From Saccharothrix tamanrassetensis (GTDB lineage Bacteria > Actinomycetota > Actinomycetes > Mycobacteriales > Pseudonocardiaceae), in NCBI RefSeq assembly GCF_014203665.1, contig NZ_JACHJN010000001.1, forward strand, positions 930,001-994,000: DNA of 64,000 nucleotides, read 5' to 3'. The notes below the pieces were generated by a model, which was given only the letters and a program-made list of their open reading frames with translations, was not told the origin of the DNA and ran no database searches. A program made the position numbers and the translations under genes. Below are positions 41,328 through 50,610 of this stretch, one piece after another (the stretch's first letter is position 1; every line of letters begins with the position of its first letter).

Positions 41328-41891
41328 GTGGATCTGATCGAGGCTCACGGACGCGCGATGACGGAATTCGACTCGCGGGTGCGCCGGGTGCGCCCCGACC
41401 AGTGGCAGCTGGGCACCCCGTGCAAGGAGTGGTCCGTCCACGACCTGGTCAACCACCTGGTGTACGAGCAGCTGTGGGCCCCCGAGCTGCTGGCGGGCTG
41501 CACGGTCGAGCAGGTCGGGGACCGGTTCGAGGGCGACCAGCTGGGCGCCGACCCGCTGCACGCCTGGGTGCTGGCGGCGGCCGCGGCCCGCGAGGCGTGG
41601 ATCTCGCCCAAGGCGCTGCTCCGGCCGGTGCACCTGAGCTGGGGCAGGTCGACGGCCGTCGAGTACGGCCGGCAGATGACGCTGGACCTGGGAGTGCACG
41701 CGTGGGACTTGGCGCGGGCGATCGGGGTGGACGACCGGATCGACCCCGACCTGGCCCGGACGCTGCTGGAGTACGCCACGGAGAACGCGTCGTCGTTGCG
41801 GGACAGCGGTGTGTTCGACGCACCCGTGCCGGTGCCGGACGACGCCTCCGACCAGGACCGGCTGATCGCCTTGCTGGGTCGGACGCCGTGA
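41328..41891 (+). CDS. DinB-fold mycothiol-type protein (TIGR03086-like)
   Basis: This 187-residue protein starts at GTG 41328. The early segment LGTPCKEWSVHDLVNHLVYE is the signature of the maleylpyruvate-isomerase N-terminal/DinB-like family, with the metal histidine in VNHL. Further on, MTLDLGVHAWDLARAIG gives the other metal histidine. Such proteins use mycothiol or act as metal-dependent thiol transferases; the exact reaction is unknown for this branch. The stand-alone position gives no substrate hint. Confidence 0.82.
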   Translation: MDLIEAHGRAMTEFDSRVRRVRPDQWQLGTPCKEWSVHDLVNHLVYEQLWAPELLAGCTVEQVGDRFEGDQLGADPLHAWVLAAAAAREAWISPKALLRPVHLSWGRSTAVEYGRQMTLDLGVHAWDLARAIGVDDRIDPDLARTLLEYATENASSLRDSGVFDAPVPVPDDASDQDRLIALLGRTP

Positions 41892-42307
41892 CGGCGCGGT
41901 AGTCGACGTCACGGCCGGCACGCCGAGGAGGTTCCCGGACCGGGCGGGGTGAGGCCGGCTGCGCCCGCACTGCCGCCGGCCGGGCCGTTGCCGGGCGGGG
42001 TGGCGATGGCGCCGGCCGGCGGTGCTGCCATGGGGGAAACCCATCCGGAGTTCCCCCCATGACCTGTTCCTTGGTCCGGGCGGGGCTCCCGGGACCAAGC
42101 CGGTACGCGCGTCCCGCCCCGTGTAGCTCCCCGTCTGCGCGGAGCGGGACGTGCTCCCCCTTGCGGTGTGCGGAGCCCCCGACGTGCCTCGCACCCCACT
42201 GTGATAGCGGTCCGGCGTTGTTCGGTGTCGCGGGCCGGGCACCTGACAACGATTGCCGGACAACGACGACGGCCCCGACGAGCCGCCACGACCGGTCGGA
42301 CGAGCGG
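41892..42307. other. intergenic stretch with two inverted repeats
   Basis: These 416 bases lie between converging genes. I see no supported gene. CATGGGGGAA/TTCCCCCCATG (42029-42061, one bulge) and CTTGGTCC/GGACCAAG (42070-42099) are two adjacent hairpins, possibly terminators or an RNA structure. Confidence 0.5.
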
Positions 42308-42829
42308 TCACGGGCCGTCGAGGCCGGGCGACCAGCTCTCGGGGCGGCCGGTCTCGGTGAGCACGAGTTGCCAGTCGGCGAAGCCCTCCGGGGCGGTCGG
42401 GTACCACGGCCAGTGGCCGTCCGGGGTGGGCACGATGATCTGCACGGCCGGGAAGTCGCCCTTGCCGTAGAGCAGGAAGGCGCTGCCGAAGAACTCCGGG
42501 TAGAAGCCCTTGAACACGCGTTCGAAGGTGATCGGGACGCCGTCGAAGAAGTCGTGGTAGAGCTTGCCGGGCAGGAAGCGCTCACCCTGGGCGGCTCTGG
42601 AGACGTAGGCCCGGATCAGCACTTCGGCCATCTCCGGGGGCAGCCCGAGCACCACGGCCTCGGCCACCCCGAACCTGCGCCACGCCCCCACGGAGAAGGC
42701 GTACCCGGCGCCCTCGGCGTCCTCCGGGACGGTGACGACGGCGTGGCCGTGACGTTCGGCCTGGTCGAACAACCAGTCTCGGAGCTTCGCTTCGTGGGGG
42801 TTCAGCGCGGGACTCGACACACCTGCCAT
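42308..42829 (-). CDS. DUF4262 domain protein
   Basis: This 173-residue cytosolic protein carries the DUF4262 pattern: AGYAFSVGAWRRFGVAEAVVLGLPPEM, then GKLYHDFFDGVPITFERV and a C-terminal GHWPWYPTAPEGFADWQ (given in pieces). Members are small alpha/beta proteins of unknown function. It starts at ATG 42829. It lies on the same strand as the PLP decarboxylase gene, 63 bases after its stop, so readthrough is possible. Confidence 0.75.
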   Translation of the reverse strand: MAGVSSPALNPHEAKLRDWLFDQAERHGHAVVTVPEDAEGAGYAFSVGAWRRFGVAEAVVLGLPPEMAEVLIRAYVSRAAQGERFLPGKLYHDFFDGVPITFERVFKGFYPEFFGSAFLLYGKGDFPAVQIIVPTPDGHWPWYPTAPEGFADWQLVLTETGRPESWSPGLDGP

Positions 42830-42892
42830 TGTGCCCCCTCCCGATCGGGGGACTTCGTCCCACCGGGCGCGGGGCCGTCGGGGACGCCTCCC

Positions 42893-44077
42893 TCAGGCCA
42901 GGTCGGCGCAGAGCCGGTCGATGTGCTCGCGGGTGACGTGCGGCATGACTACCAGGTGCCCGCGGTCCTCGTGCTTGAGCAGCCGCCACCGGTGCAACAC
43001 GTCCTCCGGAGGCAGGTCGAACAGCACGACGTTGCCACCGGGAGCGCGGGACGGGTGTCGCCCGGCTTCCGCCAGCTTCCGGGTCGCGTACCCGGTGACC
43101 TCCAGGCAGTGCCGGACCCGGCGGGCCAGCCCGGCGCGGCCCGTCCTGCGCAGCGCGTACCACAGGAACACCGGCGACAGCGCGTCGCGCGAACCGCTGA
43201 TGGTGTTGTCGTCGCTGCCCACGGCCGCGTCGGGCTGGTTGACCGCCTCCACGTCGGCGGAACGGGCCAGCACGACGCTGCTCGGGATGGGCGACCCGAC
43301 GATCTTGTGCCCGCTGACCGACACGCTGTCCGCGCCCGCCGGGAAGGCCCAGGGCACCGGTGGCTGTCCGAACTCCGCCAAGGGACCGCCGGAAGCGGCG
43401 TCGGAGTGGACGAACAGCTCGCGCACGCCGGCCGCGGAGGCGGTCTCCCGGATGCCGGGGATGTCGTCCATCGCGCCTCGCCCGGTGCTGCCGATGGTGG
43501 CGATCACGATCGCGGCCGTTCCGGGTCGGCTCCGCAGCTCGCGGTCCAGGGCTGCCAGGTCCACCGCGCCGTCGGCGTCGGCGTCCACCACGACGTGCGG
43601 CAGGCGCAGGACCCGGGCGACCTTGGGAATCGAGTAGTGCGCTTCGGCCGAGGCGTACAGCACCGCGTCCGGGAACCGCTCGCGGGCGACGTAGGCGGCG
43701 AACAGGTTGGCCTCCGTGCCGCCGTGGGCGATGTGCCCGAAGACCTCCTCGGGAATGCCGCCGGCCAGTCCGGTGAAGAACGCCACGACGGCCTGCTCGA
43801 ACGGCTTGGTGTCCATGCCGTATTCGCTGCGCTCGTCGGGGCTGCCGACGTTGTTCAGGTGCAGCGACAGGAAGTCGGCCAACGGCCGGTAGTCGAAGTC
43901 GAGGTTCACCGGGAAACCGACCATGGGCCGTTTCCGGTCCTGGAAGGAGTCCGCGAACCGGCGCAGCAGGCCGATGTCCGCGTCCGGTGATCCGGCGCCA
44001 CCGTCGTCCGGAATTCGCAGATCCACCTCGGAAATATCCACGCACCTCGTTCTAGCCGTATCCCGGTTAGCCGTCAA
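42893..44077 (-). CDS. PLP-dependent (histidine-type) decarboxylase
   Basis: This protein of up to 394 residues is in the group II PLP decarboxylases and most resembles bacterial histidine decarboxylase: GFPVNLDFDYRPLADFLSLH and LNNVGSPDERSEYGMDT near the start, HGGTEANLFAAYVARERFP, ring-stacking His147, Asp226 (VHSDAASGG) and the PLP lysine Lys258 in SVSGHKIVGSPIP. Histidine to histamine is the best guess, though another amine is possible. The first frame codon is TTG 44077 with no ribosome site; GTG 44041 is a good alternative. It diverges from an XRE regulator and an imidazolonepropionase-like hydrolase. Confidence 0.85.
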   Translation of the reverse strand: MTANRDTARTRCVDISEVDLRIPDDGGAGSPDADIGLLRRFADSFQDRKRPMVGFPVNLDFDYRPLADFLSLHLNNVGSPDERSEYGMDTKPFEQAVVAFFTGLAGGIPEEVFGHIAHGGTEANLFAAYVARERFPDAVLYASAEAHYSIPKVARVLRLPHVVVDADADGAVDLAALDRELRSRPGTAAIVIATIGSTGRGAMDDIPGIRETASAAGVRELFVHSDAASGGPLAEFGQPPVPWAFPAGADSVSVSGHKIVGSPIPSSVVLARSADVEAVNQPDAAVGSDDNTISGSRDALSPVFLWYALRRTGRAGLARRVRHCLEVTGYATRKLAEAGRHPSRAPGGNVVLFDLPPEDVLHRWRLLKHEDRGHLVVMPHVTREHIDRLCADLA

Positions 44078-44288
44078 ATGGAGTCGGCCACTGTATCAGG
44101 AATCCGAAATTTTCTTCGAAAAACGTGAACGACCCGGCCCTCGGCGCGCCGCTATGCCATCCGACGTGGTAACCCACCGCTCGGGCGCAGTCCCCCTGGT
44201 GCGCTATTGGCCCTGTTCCGTCCGTGAACTAGAATCGGCCGTGCCGTTGTGACGGGCAGTTTCAGCGACATTGCTGGGCGGTGGCCGC

Positions 44289-44579
44289 ATGAGGTGGAAC
44301 CTGCGACTGGTCGCGGCCAATCGGGGGGTCTGGAAATGCAAGGACTTGCAGGCGCTGCTGGCCGAGCACGGACTGGTGGCCAGTGCGGGCAAGATGTCGA
44401 ATCTCTGGTCGGGTACTCCGGTGAGCCTGAAGCTCAAGGATTTGGAGATCATCTGCCGGGCGCTCGACTGCCGGGTCGGTGACCTGCTCGACGTGGAAGT
44501 CGACGCGGATCCGACCGCCGGCACGACCGGGCACTGGCTCGTCGCACAAGGGGAGCGATGGCGTCCGAAACGCTGGTGA
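44289..44579 (+). CDS. small XRE-like HTH regulator
   Basis: This 96-residue protein starts at ATG 44289. It reads MRWNLRLVAANRGVWKCKDL, then LLAEHGLVASAGKMSNLWSG and KLKDLEIICRALDCRVGDLL, which is a Cro/C1-type helix-turn-helix of a kind common as stand-alone regulators in actinomycetes. Its end overlaps the amidohydrolase start by 22 bases. It diverges from the PLP decarboxylase across an A/T-rich gap of about 210 bases and probably controls both flanking genes. Confidence 0.8.
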   Translation: MRWNLRLVAANRGVWKCKDLQALLAEHGLVASAGKMSNLWSGTPVSLKLKDLEIICRALDCRVGDLLDVEVDADPTAGTTGHWLVAQGERWRPKRW

Positions 44580-45799
44580 TTTCGGCACCCCGTTTGTGGG
44601 ACGGACGCGGCGGCCCGATCGGGCGACCATGCCGCGTGGTCGTCACCGACGGCGTGATCGCGGACGTGGGGCCGCACGTCCCGGTGCCACCCGGTGCCCG
44701 GGTCGTCGAACTGGACGGCCACACCCTGCTGCCCGGGCTCATCGACGCCCACGTCCACTGCGCGACCAACCCCACGGACGGGCGGACCAGTGCCGGCACC
44801 GACTCCAGCCGTCAGCTGTTGGGCGCGATCCCCGCGTTGAATACCTTGCTGCACAACGGGTTCACCACCGTCCGCGACCTCGGCTGCCACATCCGCGAAC
44901 CGATCACGGTGTCGCTGCGGGACGCGGTCGAAGCAGGCATCGTGCTAGGCCCGAGCATGGTGGTCGCTCCGCACATCATGTCCTCCCGCGCCGGGCACGG
45001 TGACGAGTCGACGGGCTTGGGCACCGGCCAGAGCGTCGAACTCGGCGCACTGGCCGACGGTGTCGACAGCGTGCTGGCGCGGGTGCGGGCGGAAGTGCGA
45101 GCCGGTGCGGACTGGATCAAGTTCGCCGCGAGCGGCGGCTTCACGTCGTCCGGGGACAGCCCCGAGGACATCGGCTACAGCCAGCCGGAGATGGACGCGC
45201 TGGTGGCGGCGGCGGGCGACTTCAACCGCCCCTGCGCGGCGCACGCCCTCGGCGACCGCGCGGTCCGCCGGGCGGTGGAAGCGGGCGTGCGGTCGATCGA
45301 GCACGGCCTGCTGGCCTCCGCCGAAACGCTGGCGCTCATCGAACGACGGGGAGTCTTCATCGTGCCGACCGTCTACGCGGCCACGACCCTCATCGACAAG
45401 GTCGACGACGACCAGTACTGGCGCACCCAGCCCTCGGAGTTGCGCGACAAGCTCGCGCGGTACGCCGATCCGATGTTGGCGGCCCTCCGGCGGATCGCCC
45501 GCAGCGACGCCCGCATCGCCTTCGGGACGGACGCCGGGGTGTTCCCCCACGAGGAGAACCGACACGAGTTCGCCGCCATGGTGCACCACGGGTTCACGCC
45601 GGAGCGGGTGCTCCACGCGGCGACCACGGTCGCGGCCGACCTGCTGGCGATGCCGGACCGGGGCTGCGTGCACCCCGGCGCACGCGCCGACCTCGTGGCG
45701 GTGCCGGGCAACCCGTTCGACGACATAGAGGTGATGGAACACGTCGACTTCGTCATGCGGCACGGGCGTGTCGTGCGGTCGCCGGGCGCTGATCCGTAG
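44558..45799 (+). CDS. imidazolonepropionase-like metal-dependent amidohydrolase
   Basis: This 413-residue member of the amidohydrolase superfamily is of the prolidase/imidazolonepropionase-like group. The metal ligands are visible: His65 and His67 (LIDAHVHC), carbamylated-lysine position Lys188 (DWIKFAASGGF), His229 (CAAHALG), His249 (SIEHG) and Asp325 (FGTDAG). It starts at ATG 44558 behind GGGGAG, inside the end of the XRE gene, so the two are coupled. Family members hydrolyse cyclic amides or dipeptides. Next to a histidine-type decarboxylase an imidazole-derived substrate is tempting but unproven. Confidence 0.87.
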   Translation: MASETLVISAPRLWDGRGGPIGRPCRVVVTDGVIADVGPHVPVPPGARVVELDGHTLLPGLIDAHVHCATNPTDGRTSAGTDSSRQLLGAIPALNTLLHNGFTTVRDLGCHIREPITVSLRDAVEAGIVLGPSMVVAPHIMSSRAGHGDESTGLGTGQSVELGALADGVDSVLARVRAEVRAGADWIKFAASGGFTSSGDSPEDIGYSQPEMDALVAAAGDFNRPCAAHALGDRAVRRAVEAGVRSIEHGLLASAETLALIERRGVFIVPTVYAATTLIDKVDDDQYWRTQPSELRDKLARYADPMLAALRRIARSDARIAFGTDAGVFPHEENRHEFAAMVHHGFTPERVLHAATTVAADLLAMPDRGCVHPGARADLVAVPGNPFDDIEVMEHVDFVMRHGRVVRSPGADP

Positions 45800-45871
45800 C
45801 GACGACCACCGACGGCACGCGGCGCGCAGCCCGGCGAGGGGATGCGCGCCGCGTGGCGAAGACCTGTCGGG

Positions 45872-46624
<753 letters not shown>

Positions 46625-46642
46625 TTCTCCTCCGTCTGATAC

Positions 46643-47248
46643 TCAGCCCGCGGCACGGACCATGTCCACGAAAAAGCGGTGCACGCGTCCGTCACCGGTC
46701 AGTTCCGGGTGGAACGAGGTGGCGAGCACGTGTCCCTGCCGAACCGCGACGATCCTACCGGCGGCGTCCCCCGCCTCGACGGAATCCGGAACCCGGGCGA
46801 GCACCTCCACGCCTTCCCCTGTCTTCTCCACCCAAGGGGCACGGATGAACACCGCGTGCACGTCGCCCACGTCGGTGAAGTCCAGTTCCGCCTCGAACGA
46901 GTCGACCTGCCTGCCGAACGCGTTGCGCCGCACCACGATGTCCAACCCGCCCAGCTGGTGCTGGTCCGGCCGGCCGTCGAGGACCTCGTCGGCGAGCAGG
47001 ATCATGCCGGCGCACGACCCGTAGGCCGGCATCCCCTCCGCGATCCGCGCCCGCAGCGGCTCCAGCAGCTCGAACGTGGCCAGCAGCCGGCTGATGGCGG
47101 TCGACTCGCCGCCGGGCAGCACGACGCCGTCGACCTCGGCGAGTTCCTCGGGGCGGCGGATCGGGCGGGCCAGCACATCGGCTTCGGCCAGGGCGACGAG
47201 GTGTTCACGGACGTCGCCCTGCAGGGCGAGGACACCGACGACGGACAC
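46643..47248 (-). CDS. pdxT: pyridoxal 5'-phosphate synthase glutaminase subunit
   Basis: This 201-residue class I glutaminase supplies ammonia to PdxS for pyridoxal phosphate. The triad is intact: Cys79 in AYGSCAGM, and His180 and Glu182 in [16 protein letters not shown] and [20 protein letters not shown] are also family marks. The start is GTG 47248 with AGGAGG ten bases before. Its partner pdxS is 8 kb away at 55252 on the same strand instead of nearby. It is followed by yebC. Confidence 0.95.
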   Translation of the reverse strand: MSVVGVLALQGDVREHLVALAEADVLARPIRRPEELAEVDGVVLPGGESTAISRLLATFELLEPLRARIAEGMPAYGSCAGMILLADEVLDGRPDQHQLGGLDIVVRRNAFGRQVDSFEAELDFTDVGDVHAVFIRAPWVEKTGEGVEVLARVPDSVEAGDAAGRIVAVRQGHVLATSFHPELTGDGRVHRFFVDMVRAAG

Positions 47249-47288
47249 GGCTGGTCTTCCTCCTAGGTGAGCTCCCACCAGCCTAGGT

Positions 47289-47332
47289 GACCGGGCCGGA
47301 CGGGGTGCTCGTGGCACCCGCCCGGCCCGGTC
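47289..47332 (-). terminator. terminator after permease
   Basis: GACCGGGCCGGACGGGGTGC pairs with GCACCCGCCCGGCCCGGTC, near-perfectly, within 47289-47332. It lies just past the permease stop codon on the minus strand and ahead of pdxT. Confidence 0.75.
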
Positions 47333-47354
47333 GGGACCGCTCCGGCGGACGGGG

Positions 47355-48773
47355 CTAGTCGCCCACCGCGATGCGCCCGGAGGCCTGGTGGGCCTTCGAA
47401 CGGCGGGACTGGATGGCTCGCCAGCCGAGGAACAGCACGACCGCGAGCACGGGGATGGACCAGAACGCGATCCGCTCGGCGGTCCCCGCGAACGCCATCA
47501 GCACGATGACCAGCGCGAGGAAGCCGAGGGTGGCGTACCCGGTGTAGGGGGCGCCGGGCATCCGGTAGGCGGGACGGGTCAGCTCGCCGCGCAATGCGGC
47601 CTTCCGCAGCCGGAGCTGGCAGACGAGCAGCGTCGCCCAGGTCGCGACCACACCCAGCGAGGCGATCGCGATGGCGATGTCGAACGCCTCCTTGGGCACG
47701 ATGTAGTTGAGCACCACACCGGCCAGGTAGGCGACGGACGTGAACAGGATGCCGCCGTAGGGCACGTGCCGGGAGTTCATCTTCCCGGTGAACGCCGGGG
47801 CCTCGCCCTTCTGCGCCAGCGACCGCAGGATGCGGCCGGTGGAGTACAGGCCGGAGTTGCACGACGACAGGGCGGCGGTCAGCACGACGGCGTTCATCAC
47901 GTCGCCCACACCGGCGATGCCGAGGGCGGAGAACACCGTGACGAACGGGCTCTCCGCGCCGCTGTAGAGGTTCCACGGCAGCAGCATGGCGAGCAGGAGC
48001 ACCGAGCCGACGTAGAAGATCGCGATCCGGTAGACCACGCCGTTGATCGCCTTCGGCAGCACCTCGCGCGGGTTGGCGGTCTCCCCCGCCGCGATGCCGA
48101 CCAGCTCGATCGCCGAGTACGCGAAGACCACCGCTTGCAGCGTCATCAGCGCGATGCCCACGCCGGCCGGGAACATGCCGCCGTTGCCGAACAGGTTGTG
48201 CACGCCCGCCTCGTGGCCGCCGACGTCGGCGGTGCCGATCACCAGGGCCGCGCCGGTGAAGAGGAAGACGATGATGGCGGTGACCTTGATGACGCTGAAC
48301 CAGAACTCCAGTTCACCGAACAGCTTCACCGACAGCAGGTTGATGGCGACCAGCGCGCCGAGCGCGATCAGCGCGGTCACCCACTGCGGCAGGTCGGGCA
48401 GCCAGCGGTGCACGTAGATGGCCACGGCGGTGATCTCGGCGATACCGGTCATCGCCCAGTTCACCCAGTACATCCAGCCCGAGGTGAATCCCGCCCACGG
48501 TCCGATGAACTCGCGGGCGTATTCCACGAAACTGCCCGCGGTGGGGCGGTGCAGGACCAATTCGCCCAGGGCGCGCATGACGAAGAACGCCGCGATTCCG
48601 CAGGCCGCGTAAGCGAAGACGAGCGAGGGACCGGCTTGGGCGAGTCTGCCGCCCGCACCCAGGAACAGCCCGACACCGATGGCGCCGCCGATGGCGATCA
48701 TCTGCACTTGCCGCTTGGACAGCGCTTTGGTGTAGCCGTCGGCGTCCGGCTCCGTTGCCCTCTGCTCGTTCAT
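47355..48773 (-). CDS. amino acid permease (APC family)
   Basis: This 472-residue transporter has 12 membrane helices and the amino-acid/polyamine/organocation signature: [19 protein letters not shown] at helix 1, [20 protein letters not shown] and [20 protein letters not shown]. It resembles AnsP/GABA-permease types. It starts at ATG 48773, only 12 bases past the PLP-enzyme gene, so the two form an operon. That PLP enzyme suggests a sulfur or branched amino acid as cargo, by inference only. Confidence 0.9.
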   Translation of the reverse strand: MNEQRATEPDADGYTKALSKRQVQMIAIGGAIGVGLFLGAGGRLAQAGPSLVFAYAACGIAAFFVMRALGELVLHRPTAGSFVEYAREFIGPWAGFTSGWMYWVNWAMTGIAEITAVAIYVHRWLPDLPQWVTALIALGALVAINLLSVKLFGELEFWFSVIKVTAIIVFLFTGAALVIGTADVGGHEAGVHNLFGNGGMFPAGVGIALMTLQAVVFAYSAIELVGIAAGETANPREVLPKAINGVVYRIAIFYVGSVLLLAMLLPWNLYSGAESPFVTVFSALGIAGVGDVMNAVVLTAALSSCNSGLYSTGRILRSLAQKGEAPAFTGKMNSRHVPYGGILFTSVAYLAGVVLNYIVPKEAFDIAIAIASLGVVATWATLLVCQLRLRKAALRGELTRPAYRMPGAPYTGYATLGFLALVIVLMAFAGTAERIAFWSIPVLAVVLFLGWRAIQSRRSKAHQASGRIAVGD

Positions 48774-48785
48774 GGTGGCCGAACG

Positions 48786-50009
48786 TTAGTGGCTCCCCGC
48801 GAGCGCTCGCGATCGGCTTGAGGAAGTCTTGATGTAATCACGATCACATTCACCGGAAAGAGCCTGTTCGAGGTCTTCCCAGAGGTCTTCCACGTCTTCC
48901 AGGCCGACGCTGAGGCGCAGCATGTCGTCCGGTACGTCGCACGCCCGGCGGTCGTCCGCCGGGACCAGGCGGTGGGTCAGCGCGGCCGGGTGCTCGATGA
49001 GCGTGTCGACCGAGCCGAGGCTCACCGCGGGCGTGACGAGGCGGAGGCGTCGGACGACCGCCGTCGGATCTTCGCGGGTGGTGAACGCGAGCACCGCGCC
49101 GGTCCCCCGCAGTTGGGTGCCGACCAGCCCGTGCGGGTCCGCGCCGGGCAGGCTCGGGTGCCGCACCAGGCCGACGGACGGGTGCCCGGACAGCCTGCGC
49201 GCCAGTTCGACCGCGCTCCGCTGGGACGCCTCGATCCGCAGCGGCAGGGTCGCCAGGCCCCGGTGGAGCAGGTAACCGCCCAGCGGGTGCAGCACCGCGC
49301 CGGTGATGATCCGAATCTGCCGCAGGGCCTTCGCGTGGTCGTCGGAGCAGGCGACCACACCGCCGAGCACGTCGCCGTGCCCGCCGAGGTACTTGGTGCC
49401 CGAGTGCAGGACGTAGGTGGCGCCCAGGGTCGCCGGGTTCTGCAGGACCGGCGTGGCGAAGGTGTTGTCCACCATGACGGGGACGGCACCCGCCCCCGCG
49501 ACGACCCGGGCGATGTCGACCAGGTCCAGGTTGGGGTTGGCCGGCGTCTCCAGGACGACGAGACCGGTGTCCGGGGTGATCGCGTCGGCCACCCGGTCGG
49601 CGGTGGCGTAGGTGGTGCGCACGCCGAGCAGGCCGGACGACAACAGGTGGTCCGTGCCGCCGTAGACAGGGCGGATCGCGACCACGTGCGGCTTGCTCGT
49701 GAGGACGCACGCGGCTTGGACCACGGCCGTCACGGCGGCCATGCCGCTGCCGAACGCCACGGCCGCTCCGGTGTGTTCGAGAGCGGCCAAGGCCTCCTCG
49801 AAACGGGCCACGGTCGGGTTGTGCAGGCGCGAGTAGACCGGTGACGCGGCGTGCGCCGCGCCCTCGGCGAGGGCTTGCAGTGCCAGACCTCCCTCGGCCT
49901 GGTCCGGGATCGGGTAGGTGGTCGACAGGTCGATCGGGGGCGCGTGCACCCCCAGTGCGGCCAGGTCGCCGCGTCCACCGTGCACTGCCGTCGTCCGCAA
50001 CCGTGTCAT
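48786..50009 (-). CDS. trans-sulfuration family PLP enzyme (cystathionine gamma-synthase-like)
   Basis: This 407-residue PLP enzyme is of the Cys/Met metabolism family. [31 protein letters not shown], the metal-free [10 protein letters not shown] stretch, and the PLP lysine Lys206 in [12 protein letters not shown] are clear. Methionine gamma-lyases carry a Cys in the YGCT position; here it is Gly, which favours gamma-synthase/lyase or a homocysteine-type role over methionine gamma-lyase. It starts at ATG 50009. It is in operon with the permease and diverges 61 bases from an Lrp regulator, a common arrangement for amino-acid-responsive control. Confidence 0.86.
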   Translation of the reverse strand: MTRLRTTAVHGGRGDLAALGVHAPPIDLSTTYPIPDQAEGGLALQALAEGAAHAASPVYSRLHNPTVARFEEALAALEHTGAAVAFGSGMAAVTAVVQAACVLTSKPHVVAIRPVYGGTDHLLSSGLLGVRTTYATADRVADAITPDTGLVVLETPANPNLDLVDIARVVAGAGAVPVMVDNTFATPVLQNPATLGATYVLHSGTKYLGGHGDVLGGVVACSDDHAKALRQIRIITGAVLHPLGGYLLHRGLATLPLRIEASQRSAVELARRLSGHPSVGLVRHPSLPGADPHGLVGTQLRGTGAVLAFTTREDPTAVVRRLRLVTPAVSLGSVDTLIEHPAALTHRLVPADDRRACDVPDDMLRLSVGLEDVEDLWEDLEQALSGECDRDYIKTSSSRSRALAGSH

Positions 50010-50070
50010 GGCCGAATCGTGGACTTTCCTCGGCCGAACGGCGAAGATCCCGCAGGATGTCCGGTGGGGA

Positions 50071-50553
50071 ATGGAGTTCGCCGCAGTGGATTCGATCGAC
50101 GCCGCCATCGTGCGGGAGTTGCAGAAGGACGCGCGGCTGCCCAACAAGGACCTCGCGGACCGGGTGAACGTGGCGGCGTCCACGTGTGTCGTGCGCCACC
50201 GGGCGTTGCGGGAGCGCGGCGTGATCACCGGGTACCACGCGGAGGTCGACCTGACGGCCATCGGGCGTCCGGTGCAGGCGGTGATCGCGGTTCGGGTGCG
50301 GCCGCACACGCAGGCGGTCGTCGGACCGTTCATGGAGTACGTGCTGTCGTTGCCGGAGGTGCTGGCGTTGTCGCACGTGGCGGGACCGGAGGACTTCCTG
50401 GTGCACGTGGCGGTGGCCGACACCGCTCACCTGCAACGCCTGGTGCTCGACCGGTTCACCACCCGGCGGGAGGTCACCGAGCTGCACACGAACCTGTTGT
50501 TCCAGCACGTCCGCAAGCACACCGTGCCGCCCGCCGCGCAGATCCGGGACTGA
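50071..50553 (+). CDS. Lrp/AsnC-family regulator
   Basis: This 160-residue regulator starts at ATG 50071 behind GTGGGGA. The N-terminal HTH reads DAAIVRELQKDARLPNKDLA and NVAASTCVVRHRALRERGVI, and the C-terminal RAM domain holds VQAVIAVRVRP and HVAGPEDFLVHVAVAD. It sits 61 bases from the divergent PLP-enzyme start, so it likely controls that enzyme and the permease in response to an amino acid. An upstream in-frame stretch to 49918 overlaps the neighbour and is not credible. Confidence 0.9.
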   Translation: MEFAAVDSIDAAIVRELQKDARLPNKDLADRVNVAASTCVVRHRALRERGVITGYHAEVDLTAIGRPVQAVIAVRVRPHTQAVVGPFMEYVLSLPEVLALSHVAGPEDFLVHVAVADTAHLQRLVLDRFTTRREVTELHTNLLFQHVRKHTVPPAAQIRD

Positions 50554-50610
50554 GGGCCGGGACCGGCGGCCGGACGATCGGTCGGCGAGGCGGTTCGGGG
50601 TGTGTTAGCA

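Noticed and set aside
41909-42289. Possible 126-residue minus-strand gene in the 41.9-42.3 kb gap
   Set aside because: The translation is Arg/Pro/Gly-rich without structure, and no family match or ribosome site supports it.
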